The notes: generated by a model from the sequence alone, not told the origin. Shown: positions 1-10,996, counted from the stretch's first letter. The stretch: 64,000 bases of DNA from Anadara kagoshimensis (GCA_021292105.1 CM037862.1:7048765-7112764), one strand, 5' to 3'. A program made the numbers and translations.

Positions 1-122
1 AATTTGAAAACATTACTGAGTGACGAGATATTGTTGCATTATTGCCATAGTTATCCCACGTATATTACTTCAAGTCTTGTATTTAACAAAATACTAAAAT
101 CAAATAAAGTATAATATTAAAG

Positions 123-3100
123 ATGACTTCATTCCATTTTGATCATTTTACCAAAATATACAATCAGCTTTTATCAGCAAGTTCAAAAGGCTGGCAAACA
201 TTTAAATTTGCAGTTAATTTTCAAACGCAATTCATTAAAAGAACACCCCTGCCATCTCCATTGCAAAATGTCAAAATTCCATCCATAGAAGAAGATGTTG
301 TCGCAAGGAGTCTTTATCCACCTGACGCACCTAGCGATTTAACTCCAGTTAAAGTATATGGTGACGGTAATTGCCTTTTCAGGTCCATTTCATTAGCCTT
401 ATATGGGTCTGAATCGCATCACATCGAATGCCGTGTTCGAACTATAGTTGAATTAACATCAAATTTTCATCTATATTGCGATGAAAATACTTATAAAAAA
501 ATGCTTGGCACAAGTGAACCTTGCATTGATTATATTATTATGTCATCCGCCAGTGATGAAAATGTTGTTTTTGGCAATGTTCATAAAATTCTTGAAAGGG
601 AAATTCTCAAAACCATCAAAAGTGGAACATATTGTTCTGTTGTTCATCTTTTTGCACTTGCAAATGCATGTAAAATACCTGTGCAAAGCATTTATCCAAG
701 AGTGAATAATCCTGCTATCAACAGAAATATTAATAACGGGATAATTAAACCTCTCTCTGAAAACAAAGATCCTGATACTATTCTTCACATCATGTGGACT
801 CACATAACAAATAACGATTTTGAAAACTGGGAGCCAAATCATTTTGTACCATGCTTAAATTTGACAAAAAGCAAAATTTGCAATGAATATTCTCCAAATG
901 ATCAATTATCTGATTTATCACGTGAAGACACATCAAGCACAATCACGTTCCCATGTATAAAGTCAAATCCATTTGACACTTGCCACATTACAGAATCACC
1001 TTCGGACGATTCCAAAAAGTTTTCAAACCTCTGCACATCTTCCTATGGTCCTGATGATTTACCCTCTGAAGGGCCATGTACAAGTGAAAAGGACATATCG
1101 GATTACACATCTCCAAATGCGAAATTTTCAGATGGAGATATTGAGTACGTGATTGAAAACAGAAAACCAAGTCAAGTCTATAAATTTCCTCCAAAGCAGT
1201 ACAAATTAAAATCGCGAAAGTGTGGGTTTGTAAACAGATCTTGTCTTCATGAATGGTTCTTGAAGTTTGACTTCATTGCATATTCCAAAAAGTGTGACGG
1301 CTTGTTTTGTTTGGCGTGCGTCTTCTTTCCTGATACTTCACATCGTCGTCCAAAAAAATTAATATCAGAATCATATCAAAACTGGAAAGATGCACAGGCC
1401 GACCTTTCATCTCATTCTACTTGTGATTATCATAAAAGTTCGATGGCAAAGTTACTTGCCTTTAAAACTACAAACAAAAATCCAGCAGCACGAATTGATG
1501 TTTCAATATCTGACTCAAATTCCTTCACCGTGTCAAGAAACAGGGAAATATTGAAATCAATAATTAAATGTTTAGAATTTTGTGGTAGACAAGGCATTGC
1601 ATTACGAGGGCATAGAGATGATGAAACATCATCTAGTTTTAATCAAGGCAATTTTAAAGCACTTTTAGATTTGCGAGTTAATGCTGGTGACAAAACTATT
1701 GAAAACCATCTAAAAACATGCGCAAAGAATGCTCGCTATACTTCTAAGACTGCTCAGAATGAGCTACTGCTTTGTATAAAAGAATATATTCAGTCTCTGA
1801 TAGTTGACGAAATAAAGTCTCAACCATGTGGTCCATTTTATGGATATCAGTGTGATGAAGTAACGGACAGCAGTAATTGGGAACAGCTCGGATTAGTTGT
1901 CCGTTATACTCAAAACAACAAACCAATAGAGAGATTGTTGGAATTTGTCTCTTGTGAGAAGATAACTGGAGAAGCTATTTGCAATAATGTTGTTGAGTGT
2001 CTCACCAAGTTAGGCCTTGACATACAAAATTGTCGATCACAAACAATGGATGGGGCTGGTAACATGGCAGGCAAGCATTCTGGTTGTGCTGCGAGATTTA
2101 TTCAGTTGTCACCCAAGGCTTCTTACTTCTACTGTTGCAGTCATGATCTTAACTTGGCTCTTTGCAAAGCTTGTAATGTCAAAGAAGTCCATCTTATGCT
2201 AGACACTATTAAACAGATCGGCATATTCTTTAAATACTCCCCAAAGCGGAGCAGACGACTAGAAGCCGTAATTGACTCGTGGAATATGTTGCATCAAGAT
2301 AATGCGAAGAAGAAAAAGAAAATAAAGTTGTTCTGTCAGACACGCTGGGTTGAAAAACATACAACACTCATAGAATTTCACGAACTGTACGAGTGCATTC
2401 TGGAGTGTTTGGATAATATATCCATGAGAGAGACTGATTGGGACACGAAGACATCTGGTGAAGCGTATGGTCTTATGAAGAAAATTACTGACTCGGTTTT
2501 CATAGTGGCATTTAACACGGTCATCCACTTCTTTGGATATATCAGAGGTTTAAGTGTTCAGCTTCAAGGTACCTCTCTTGATGTCATTCAGGGATATGGA
2601 ATGGTTTCTCATGTACGTAATGTTATAAGTGAGGCAAGAAATAATACAAGGGAGTTCGAGTCCCTTTTTGAAACCTGTGTCGTAATGGCAAACAAAGCAA
2701 ACACAACAATTTCAATTCCTAGAATATGTGGTCGTCAAACCCAAAGGTCCAATATTTCTGCAAACTCTCCATCTGAATATTATCGCCTAAATATATATCT
2801 TCCTTTTGTAGATTCATTAAATCAGCAACTATCCTTGAGGTTTAATGACCTCACACATAAAGCAGTAAAAACTTTAAATCTCCTTCCCAGCAATCTAGTC
2901 AATCTAGATCAACAAACTACTGAATCTATCTTAGAATTATTCCAGTCTGACATGCCTTCACCTGACAATTTTTCCAAAGAAATCAAACTTTGGAATCAGA
3001 CATGGAGAAATGAAGAAAAGAAACCAAGTTCTATTACCGATACTCTACAGAGCAGTGTGTTTACTCCAAAAATGTTCCCAAATATCAATGTTATTCTGCA

Positions 3101-3335
3101 TCTGCTACTTTTACACTCAGTTACAACAAGCGGAGTAGAACGATCAAACTCTTCTTTGAAATATGTAAAAAGTGCTGAAAGGAGTACCATGGGAGAGGAC
3201 AGGTTCAATGCCTTAGTTCTCTTATTTGTTCACAAAGATATACCTCTTAACCTAGATGAAATCGTGGATGCATATGCTAGAAAACACCCTAGAAAAATGA
3301 TTTTCTTAAATCCTCTGAGTGAATCTGAAAATTAA
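123..3335 (+). CDS. OTU-domain / hAT-family transposase (DUF4371, ZMYM1-like), intact single ORF
   Basis: A 1070-residue uninterrupted ORF. Residues about 75-245 form an OTU-like cysteine protease fold: the motif DGNCLFRS places Asp81 and Cys84, and NHF places His240, so the expected Cys/His/Asp triad is visible. Residues about 355-450 are a Cys/His-rich TTF-type zinc finger (CGFVNRSCLHEWF, LFCLACVFFP), expected to bind DNA. The rest is a hAT transposase with an RNase H-like fold of the DUF4371/ZMYM1-like type. Candidate catalytic acids are Asp578 (in YQCDEVTDSS), Asp643 (in TMDGAGNMAG) and Glu1006 (in TTSGVERSNS, the start of the C-terminal dimerisation segment). The expected activity is cut-and-paste transposition in the nucleus. 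The OTU domain's role is unknown; deubiquitination is possible if it is active. No intron or frameshift is seen, which suggests recent mobility. A domesticated host gene is less likely, because a hAT-type terminal repeat follows at 3549-3574. Confidence 0.92.
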   Translation: MTSFHFDHFTKIYNQLLSASSKGWQTFKFAVNFQTQFIKRTPLPSPLQNVKIPSIEEDVVARSLYPPDAPSDLTPVKVYGDGNCLFRSISLALYGSESHHIECRVRTIVELTSNFHLYCDENTYKKMLGTSEPCIDYIIMSSASDENVVFGNVHKILEREILKTIKSGTYCSVVHLFALANACKIPVQSIYPRVNNPAINRNINNGIIKPLSENKDPDTILHIMWTHITNNDFENWEPNHFVPCLNLTKSKICNEYSPNDQLSDLSREDTSSTITFPCIKSNPFDTCHITESPSDDSKKFSNLCTSSYGPDDLPSEGPCTSEKDISDYTSPNAKFSDGDIEYVIENRKPSQVYKFPPKQYKLKSRKCGFVNRSCLHEWFLKFDFIAYSKKCDGLFCLACVFFPDTSHRRPKKLISESYQNWKDAQADLSSHSTCDYHKSSMAKLLAFKTTNKNPAARIDVSISDSNSFTVSRNREILKSIIKCLEFCGRQGIALRGHRDDETSSSFNQGNFKALLDLRVNAGDKTIENHLKTCAKNARYTSKTAQNELLLCIKEYIQSLIVDEIKSQPCGPFYGYQCDEVTDSSNWEQLGLVVRYTQNNKPIERLLEFVSCEKITGEAICNNVVECLTKLGLDIQNCRSQTMDGAGNMAGKHSGCAARFIQLSPKASYFYCCSHDLNLALCKACNVKEVHLMLDTIKQIGIFFKYSPKRSRRLEAVIDSWNMLHQDNAKKKKKIKLFCQTRWVEKHTTLIEFHELYECILECLDNISMRETDWDTKTSGEAYGLMKKITDSVFIVAFNTVIHFFGYIRGLSVQLQGTSLDVIQGYGMVSHVRNVISEARNNTREFESLFETCVVMANKANTTISIPRICGRQTQRSNISANSPSEYYRLNIYLPFVDSLNQQLSLRFNDLTHKAVKTLNLLPSNLVNLDQQTTESILELFQSDMPSPDNFSKEIKLWNQTWRNEEKKPSSITDTLQSSVFTPKMFPNINVILHLLLLHSVTTSGVERSNSSLKYVKSAERSTMGEDRFNALVLLFVHKDIPLNLDEIVDAYARKHPRKMIFLNPLSESEN

Positions 3336-3475
3336 AATCTGAAGACCCCAAAAATCCCACTTGCCAATGTCGCAACCATCACCTGCTCCTTCCTCAGCAC
3401 ACTAGTTAGTATACAACACGGGATATGAACTGCTTTACAGAGCCTTTGTCCCCAAACACAATTTAAAAATTTGTC

Positions 3476-3574
3476 AGTGTGTCCCCCCCCTAACATAGAA
3501 TCATGGGTAATGTAAGGTTAATTTAAGGTTAATAAGTGTGCCCCCCCTAACATAGAATCCTGGATCCGCCACTG
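3476..3574 (+). repeat. hAT 3' terminal inverted repeat plus subterminal direct repeat
   Basis: The block AGTGTG-(T)-C7/8-TAACATAGAATC occurs twice, at 3476-3502 and 3535-3559, separated by an AATTTAAGGTTAA-rich spacer. The second copy runs directly into the terminal CCTGGATCCGCCACTG. Subterminal duplications of this kind in hAT elements commonly serve as transposase binding sites. Confidence 0.7.
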
Positions 3575-5231
3575 TACAGTACAGATCTCCTCTCAACAAT
3601 CATTGCGAAATATTTGCATTTCTTCAAACTTCAACAATAGCTGGTGGCATCTCAAAATAAACTTGACTGGACTGTAAACTTTGAAAACCTGACATGAAGT
3701 TACCAGAAATTTATAGATATGGAAATGTGCTAACCTTGACCTTTGTTTCATTTGATCTTTATTGAAACATGAATTGCAATAAATATTACTGTCTGTACCA
3801 TCTGTGTAGAAGGAGTGATGTTTTATGATCACCAAAACAGTGGAATGTTGGTTTTCATTCAAGGTCATGTTTACTTTAATTTTTAAGAACTTTCGTTAAC
3901 AATTAAGATATACAAGGTAGTGCTCCAAGAAAACTTGATAACAGTTCAAAATGAAACCAGGTTGTGATGTTGAACTACTAGAAGGCTTGCTTGACACATT
4001 TACAAAAAATCATAAAACTGAATTGGTTAATGGATTGGTGTCTTGAAAAAGAACTGAATGGTTTTGACCTTATTTCTCTAATAATGTTTCATTTCATGAG
4101 TGTAAAGGTTTTGTAGGATAAAGTATCCTTGTGGAAATACATAACAATGAGCATGTAAGTGGGTCATAAAAATGGAGATTAAAACTCCCTGAAATCCTCC
4201 ATGGAATCTAACATCTCACCTAAAAGATCTCCCTCACCTCTTTGTTCTTTTATATCTTGCATTGATAATCTTCATTGTTATCACATCCTGTGTGTGAGTA
4301 TAAGGTCATAAAATTCACAGTCAGTAAAAATAATATTGACTTTTTATTTGTATCAATTAATTTTTGTCTTTATTGAGATATGAATTATTCATTGTTTTTT
4401 GGGCCAGTTATCTCTCTGAGTAAACACAGAATAATTTGTTGGTTTTTGGGCCATTCATCTCTCTCAACACAGATATAGTGAGCACTTTGTACTACATATT
4501 TAGCTTGGCAATAATACTGGCGTGGGTGCCCCCCCCCTCCCCAGTTTTAACCCACCCCTGTTACAAAATGATGTGAAGTTTGATTCTGAGACAGGTTCTT
4601 GCACCATCACAGCTAACATATAACTGATTAACTCACAAACTTAGTGTTTAATCTAGGGTTTTTTAGAAGGGCAGGCTATTTTCAAAATCTTTCCTCAACA
4701 CTATGATATCAATGCTTTTGCATTCCTATAATAAAAATATTAAAATATTAAAATATGGCCATCTAAGGCCTTAAAAACAATGGGGTCATTTGACAAGGAT
4801 CAGTAACCCCATGGCTCCTTCTAGAATGAACACTGCAAAAACCTCATTTTTGTGTTAACTAGCTACCATATATACCATCTTCCAATGCTTAAAAATGACT
4901 GAATTAACAATTCAGATATTAGCAAAAAAGTATTTTAGGCAATCAAAAATTCATAACAATGAAGGGACTCTTCTAAAATGGCCCTATCTTACTGTCTATT
5001 GTAACCCAGTCTCTGTAGATATCTACCGGACAAATGGTATACTCACAAAATCATGATTTTGGTGTTAGCACTCAGAACTTACCAGTTACCAGAAAACTTT
5101 CAATGCTTTAAAATGAAAAAGTCATTAGCAAATTAAAAATTACACTATCTTACAGTTTATCGAGAGTTTGAAACACAGTCTCTTTCTTCTGGGTGGTAAA
5201 TAAAAATTGGTATTTGTTTTAAGATCTGATA
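3575..5231. other. AT-rich intergenic DNA
   Basis: No supported gene. It contains a poly-C tract near 4531-4540 and two partly similar segments near 4399-4470 (TTTTTGGGCCA...CATCTCTCT). Short ORFs are AT-rich and not protein-like. Confidence 0.5.
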
Positions 5232-5335
5232 CAACAACCCCCATATCTGTCCATCATTCCAATATCTCTCCATCATTCCGATATCTCTCCATCATTCTGA
5301 TGTCTCTCCATCATTCCGATATCTCTCTATCATCA
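5232..5335 (+). repeat. 19-bp tandem repeat (CCATCATTCCGATATCTCT)
   Basis: Starts of CCATCATTC fall at 5251, 5270, 5289 and 5308, an exact 19-bp period, with degenerate flanking copies giving about five units. Confidence 0.85.
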
Positions 5336-5598
5336 TTGTTCTGACTATTGTGTAGATGAGAGATATACACACACACTGTCCAGCAGCAGTAAATAATTAA
5401 TGATCAGTTTTGTTGAAGACTCGTTTATTGTTCAGGATAATTGGTGGGAGAACTAATTGCTTTTAATCACACTATATCCTCATACTCCTGAATGTCCATC
5501 AACTTATTGAAGAAGAAAAAACTATAAGGGTCATTTACTGGTCATCCATTGGTCATTGTGAAAACAAACCAGAAAGTATCATCTTTTGTTAAGAAAGT

Positions 5599-6330
5599 GT
5601 GAAGGCTCTTTGACATTAGCTCATTTATTTCTTCATCATCACAGATGTGTTATTTGTGTGGCCTTACTGAAAGTCAATTGTCCATACATCAAGGCTATGA
5701 TACTGAAGACTGTTTGACATTAACTCATTTATTTCTTCATCATCACAGATGTGTTATTTGTGTGGCCTTACTGAAAGTCAATTGTCCATATATCAAGGCT
5801 ATGATACTGAAGACTGTTTGACATTAACTCATTTATTTCTTCATCATCACAGATGTGTTATTTGTGTGGCCTTACTGAAAGTCAATTGTCCATATATCAA
5901 GGCTATGATACTGAAGACTGTTTGACATTAACTCATTTATTTCTTCATCATCACAGATGTGTTATTTGTGTGGCCTTACTGAAAGTCAATTGTCCATACA
6001 TCAAGGCTATGATACTGAAGACTGTTTGACATTAACTCATTTATTTCTTCATCATCACAGATGTGTTATTTGTGTGGCCTTACTGAAAGTCAATTGTCCA
6101 TACATCAAGGCTATGATACTGAAGACTGTTTGACATTAACTCATTTATTTCTTCATCATCACAGATGTGTTATTTGTGTGGCCTTACTGAAAGTCAATTG
6201 TCCATACATCAAGGCTATGATACTGAAGACTGTTTGACATTAGCTCATTTATATCTTCATCATCACAGATGTGTTATTTGTGTGGCCTTACTGAAAGTCA
6301 ATTGTCCATACATCAAGGCTATGATACTGT
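5599..6330 (+). repeat. 104-bp satellite-like tandem array, about seven near-identical units
   Basis: The anchor GATGTGTTATTTGTGTGGCC recurs at 5644, 5748, 5852, 5956, 6060, 6164 and 6268, an exact 104-bp spacing. Copies differ by only a few substitutions, such as ACATCA versus ATATCA and TTAACTC versus TTAGCTC. Because 104 is not divisible by 3, the ORF read through it changes frame in each unit and the array is not a protein repeat. Each unit contains TTTATTTCTTCATCATCACAG, which resembles a 3' splice site. Confidence 0.95.
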
Positions 6331-7095
6331 CTGATATAGAAGCCCATTTGTCGAGTTAATTGTTCTGCTGTTTTAAGAAATAAAGCATGTGCATCAGCAT
6401 GTGCATATGTATTATTTATTGCATGTGTCTGATTATGCCAGTTTGTTCCGATATGATATCATATGAGTCAGTTTTCTATGATGCTTTTGATTTAGAAGTT
6501 CTTTTGTCAAGTTAATTGTTCTGCTGTTGTGAGAAGTAAAGCATGTGCATCTGCATTACCAGCACAGTCAATGCATGTATTTGTACATGTATTAAAGCCA
6601 TGGTTTATTCTGGTATGATATCATATGTGTGGCCTTGTGAGTCAGTTACCCGTGATGCCTTTTGATTTAGAAGTGCTTTTGTCAAGTAAATTGTTCTGCT
6701 GTTTTGAGAAGTAAAGCATGTGCATCAGCATGTGCACTAGTATTACTTCTGTGCATGTTTCTGTTTATGCATCAAATCGCCACAATTTAGTTTTTGTGAC
6801 CTTGTGAGTCAAATGTCTATGATGCCTTTTTTATATAGATATCTATATGTCAAGCTGTTTTGAGAAAAAAAGCATTTGCATCAACATGTGCATATGTATT
6901 TCATCTGTACATGTTTCTGTTCATGCATCAAAACCATCATTTCTTTTGACATGGTATTATATATGTGGCCTTAACCCTTCACTCTTTTCCATGAAGTCTT
7001 TTGATATGTGGGCCCATTTGTCAAGTTTAAATGTTTCACTGGCGTATGTGAGTTTCAAGCATGTGGATCATAAGCATGTGCATTTTTTTCTGTGT
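6331..7095 (+). repeat. Degenerate tandem repeat, units about 155-180 bp, related to the 104-bp array
   Basis: The block TTTGTCAAGTTAATTGTTCT followed by GCTGTTTTGAGAA and AAGCATGTGCATC recurs with decay near 6355, 6510, 6685, 6850 and 7020. Between these blocks lie GTGTGGCCTT, GTGAGTCAG and TATGATGCC, which are diverged versions of the core of the 104-bp unit. Identity falls with distance from the array. Confidence 0.75.
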
Positions 7096-7405
7096 CTTTA
7101 AGTGAGTCCTCAGACAAGAGTTATAGATAAGCATGTAAATCTGTTGGAACTTAGCCTACATCTTGGTAGTCAATATATATATGGAATACTTGATTGATTA
7201 TGTAAATAGTGTAAGTTTCTTTAAGAGCTTGTTGGATTCATGTCTGTTATTCATTGATATTATAGTATAATATTGATTTATAGTATGTTTTACCGTATTT
7301 AGTGTAATCACAACACCTGGTCAAAAATGATAGCGCTTTCAATTAACTGCTAATAGACCAAGAAATACCTATACTACAATAAAAACTTGTTATGATGCCC
7401 CTATA

Positions 7406-7551
7406 CAGTCGAACCTGTCTATAAAGGTCACCCAAGGGAACTGGTAAAAGTGGCCTTTATATACAGGGTCAATAATATGAATAAAGAACAAGTGGGATAC
7501 AATTCTACTGGCCTTTATAAGCAGGTGGCTCTTATATAGAGATGGCGACTG
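7406..7551 (+). mobile_element. Small TA-flanked inverted-repeat element (Tc1/mariner-type MITE)
   Basis: Begins TA-CAGTCGAACCTGTCTATAAA and ends with CGACTG-TA. The terminal CAGTCG is inverted at the other end and both ends abut TA, as in Tc1/mariner target duplications. The interior has repeated CTTTATA(T/A)ACAGG-like segments and no coding potential. Diverged relatives lie near 9500-9705, 15715-15880 and 48196-48410. Confidence 0.6.
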
Positions 7552-9026
7552 TAATTATAACTTTGCTACCTTACTTATCATGGTCAAGCATTTTGTAGTA
7601 AAAAAATATTTATCTTAAGTTTTTCTCTCTGTGTCTCCCGCAATGTATAGCCATTACCCTCTATAACGCCAAAATCAGACTGTTTTGCCAAATGGTCAAA
7701 AGCACTGGTTTCCCATGACAAATAATATTGGCACATGTCCTATGAATCATCAAGGATTGTGTGTTTAGTCTAGATTTGTTAAATTTCCATCCTTGACTTT
7801 CGACTTGAAAACAGAAAGGTATTTTAGTAATTTAAATAGTAATCATGATTGATTTATTTCAAAATCTTGCTGTAAGTTGGGCTTGGAATATCATTTAATG
7901 TTACCTACATTGTTTAGGTAGTGTCTTAATGAGTTTATTACCTTATGTTATAATTAGTTTGATATATGTTGGGTGGATGTTTAGTGAAGTTGAAGGAATT
8001 ATATGCCTGAGTAATTAGATTTGATTAACATTGAAATGAGTCAGTTTTAAAACAACAATTATAACCACTGACCCACATTTAAAAGTGGATTGACATGTTG
8101 TTGAGAGTGAAGTGACACCAGAAATTTGCATTTTTAATATCTTATGCAAAGAAGTCTACAAATTTAGTTCATTGACCTTAATGATGTTGGTTATGTTTGA
8201 ATGAGATTGCAGTTTCACTTATTGAAGGCATTGGCCTTTTGTATGCAGTTGTCTATTGGTGTACCTGAGGTTCAAAGTTCTAGTAATTGCATTTTGTCCT
8301 CAGTGGCAAATACTTGGGAAGATAGAGCACTTCCCATTCTTTGTTAAAACATTTTGGGATACAAAACTTTATGGCAGAGTTGTTGGTCAGTGGAATATAA
8401 AGTTTTGTATCACAGCAAGTGTGGTGTCAGTGGGATGCTGAGCTTTGTTTTAGAGCTGTGTGTCAGTAAAAAACAAACATACCAATCCATGTTCAAATCA
8501 CAATCCCTAAGCAAAGCTGATAAATAACATGTGAACTTCCATCAGGGCAGTTAGACTGGATGGTTCTGGAGGGTAAGCACCTTCTGTTTAGCAATCTACA
8601 GCCATAACATGAAAATGAAAAGAACATGGAACTATAGGATGTCAAATATATCAGGGTTAATCCTGGACACAGAGGCATTGTACTTGTAACAAATGGCTCT
8701 CTAAAACCCCTTAACATTGTACAGATTATTTAAACAGAACTAACTTATATGGTTTGTGGTAGAAATGAATAATCTACTGGCTTTCAGATCAGAATCATCC
8801 TTAGTTTATGTAGCCTACTGACTACTCTAATATAACCATTTATTTCACTATGGAATAATTAATGTCAATTTTAATTTTAAAAACAATGTGTATTGTTGGA
8901 ATTAATTGTATTTTCATCATACATGTTGACTTTAGAAAATTGGTTTTAAATGTCAAAATATTATTAGGATGCCATTTCATATGTATTTAAATATAACTAA
9001 TTAGACATCATTGAAAATTTAAAACA
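7552..9026. other. AT-rich intergenic DNA
   Basis: No supported gene. A stretch after TATGCAG at about 8248-8347 is open for some 33 codons but has no strong donor site and no recognisable family; I treat it as chance. Confidence 0.4.
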
Positions 9027-9155
9027 ATTTGTCAAATTTATAACAACTTGTTAAAATTTAAACAATTTTAAATTTAAAACATATGGTAAAATTTAAAACA
9101 ATTTTAAAATTTAAAACAATTTTAAAATTTAAAACAATTTTAAAATTTAAAACAA
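9027..9155 (+). repeat. 18-bp AT-rich tandem repeat (CAATTTTAAAATTTAAAA)
   Basis: CAATTTT starts at 9099, 9117 and 9135, an exact 18-bp period, with degenerate upstream copies. Consists of A/T runs plus one C per unit. Confidence 0.8.
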
Positions 9156-9499
9156 ATTCAATATTTTAGAAGGTAACATATGGTACGTAATTGGCATGCT
9201 ATTTTAGTATCAAGTAAAAGATACCAGTTTTATCAGAATGAAATTTGCCTGAAAGGTGTATGGAAACAATAGATTAGTTTACAGCCTGTAAGAACGACTT
9301 AAGGTTGTTAGGCATTGTCCCCAGGAACATCTGATCAGGATCATGATTGGCAATATATTGAATCCAAGATAAAACTTGGTACTATGCTCAGACAAGTTGA
9401 ATATGTATAGGTTTTGTCTGACAAAATGACTTATCAATTCAAACTGAGATGCCAAGGTTCGCTAAATTTGACCATTCTGTCATGTCCATGTATCTTTAG

Positions 9500-9705
9500 T
9501 GTCTGTCCAAAGTCAAGAACACCATTGGTCTCCATTTACAGTTAAACATAGCTATAAAGACCATCTAAAGGGATACGGAAAGATGGTTTTAATAGACAGA
9601 TGCCCCTTATATACAGGTGCATTTAACATGAAGAATGAGCAATTGGGTAAAAAATTTCTGGCTTTAAATGGGGTAGAGCTTTATGGCAGGTTTGACTTAT
9701 ATGTG
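9500..9705 (+). repeat. Diverged relative of the 7406-7551 element
   Basis: Contains AGCTATAAAGACCATCTAAA, CCCCTTATATACAGGTGCAT and TTTAACATGAAGAATGAGCA. These parallel the order TATAAAGGTCACCC / TTTATATACAGGG / AATATGAATAAAGAACA in the 7406 element. The ORF crossing it is a by-product. Confidence 0.55.
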
Positions 9706-10996
9706 TACTAAAAGTTACTTATTGGGATAAAGATTTTTTGACATTTTAAACTTTTGATATGCCCCCAACTGTTATAATCTTTATCAGTGGTGATAATATT
9801 CCATATTTGACTTATCATCATCTGTAGGTTGTAGTTCAGATCTGTAATCAGTCAATTTGACTTGAAGGTCAATAAAAATTAATCAGTTATAACAATACAC
9901 AAAAGTCTTCCATTTCCGCTGCCCATATTTGGATACAAAATGTCATCCCAGTCATTAAACCTGAATCAGATCTTCAATATAAAACTTTATTGTGTAAGTT
10001 GTGGGAGATTTTATATATTGTGGTTATGGGTTATGAAATGGTTCATAGAGAATTGTGATATTGGTTTTCCAGATAAATTACTCCTGATACAATTATAGTT
10101 TCGGTATAGATGGATCTCGATCATATCATTTCTATAACATCTACAACTGTTCTGGATTAGAAAATGTTGTATATCACTTGGCTTTCTAATACATCTAGAT
10201 TGTTTTGTACTCTGAGACTTACCATAAGTCTCTACAAAACATATTTGTGCAGTAATTAATGTACAAAAACAACAAAACCAACACTAGTTAAAATAGAAGC
10301 TGAAGCCTTGGATAAGTTGACTGGATTGATTAATGAAACCAATGTAAAATTAACTTTTTATGAGATATAGAATTAAGTAGAATGAAAACTATTTCCAGTA
10401 AGCCTTGATTCATCACCATCATTTGTTCAGTCAAAATTTGACATTGTAAAAGGGTTTGGTGATTGATTAAGGAACTTATGAACAAAACATGCATGAAATA
10501 GGTTTTGGAACTTCAAAAATAGTCTGACGATATTGAAAATGATGTACATGTTCTGCTTATGTAACAAATAACATCCACAGTCAAAAATAATTATTTATGT
10601 AACAACAAAATGTTATATTTTTAATTTTATTCTGTTCCAAACATTATTTCACTTAATAAATCATACTTTAGTACATGATTGTGCCATCTTCCTGTGGCCA
10701 TCTTTCTGCCTCGGGCAGCCATCTTCCTACCACAAAGCATTTATCATTAAACAAAGAGTTAAATGAAATGAAAATCATTAAAATAAAAACCATTTTAGTG
10801 TTAGGTTTCCTTATTTATGCTCAAAATAAACATACAGCTTTATATGAAGCATCAACTTGATATCAAATATTGTTTGTTCATGTATAAAAATATTTCCCTG
10901 TCTTATTGAGTTTCATGGTTACCATGTAAACATCATGGTCTAAACACATTATCATTTAAGCACAATGTTCATTTTGCTTTCATCTTGTATTTTCAG
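9706..10996. other. AT-rich intergenic or intronic DNA
   Basis: No supported gene. It holds a small cluster of three GCCATCTT motifs (10683, 10697 and 10718). Confidence 0.4.

Larger units (their letters stand above)
1..3574 (+). mobile_element. hAT DNA transposon, right part (left end outside window)
   Basis: Downstream of the transposase the sequence ends in GGATCCGCCACTG at 3574. Read from the other strand this is CAGTGGCGGATCCAGGATTC, a typical hAT terminus beginning CAGTG. The 8 bases after the end (3575-3582, TACAGTAC) would be one copy of the usual 8-bp target duplication. No matching left repeat occurs in bases 1-122, so the left end must lie before the window. The 5' untranslated leader (1-122) is AT-rich and has no recognisable features. 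Confidence 0.8.

Noticed and set aside
5599..6330. CRISPR-like array or tandem protein repeat
   Set aside because: The units are directly contiguous without variable spacers, the genome is eukaryotic, and a 104-bp period breaks any reading frame.
8248..8347. Possible 33-codon exon after TATGCAG
   Set aside because: It ends in a stop without poly(A) context, has no convincing donor and no recognised family; open runs of this length are frequent by chance.
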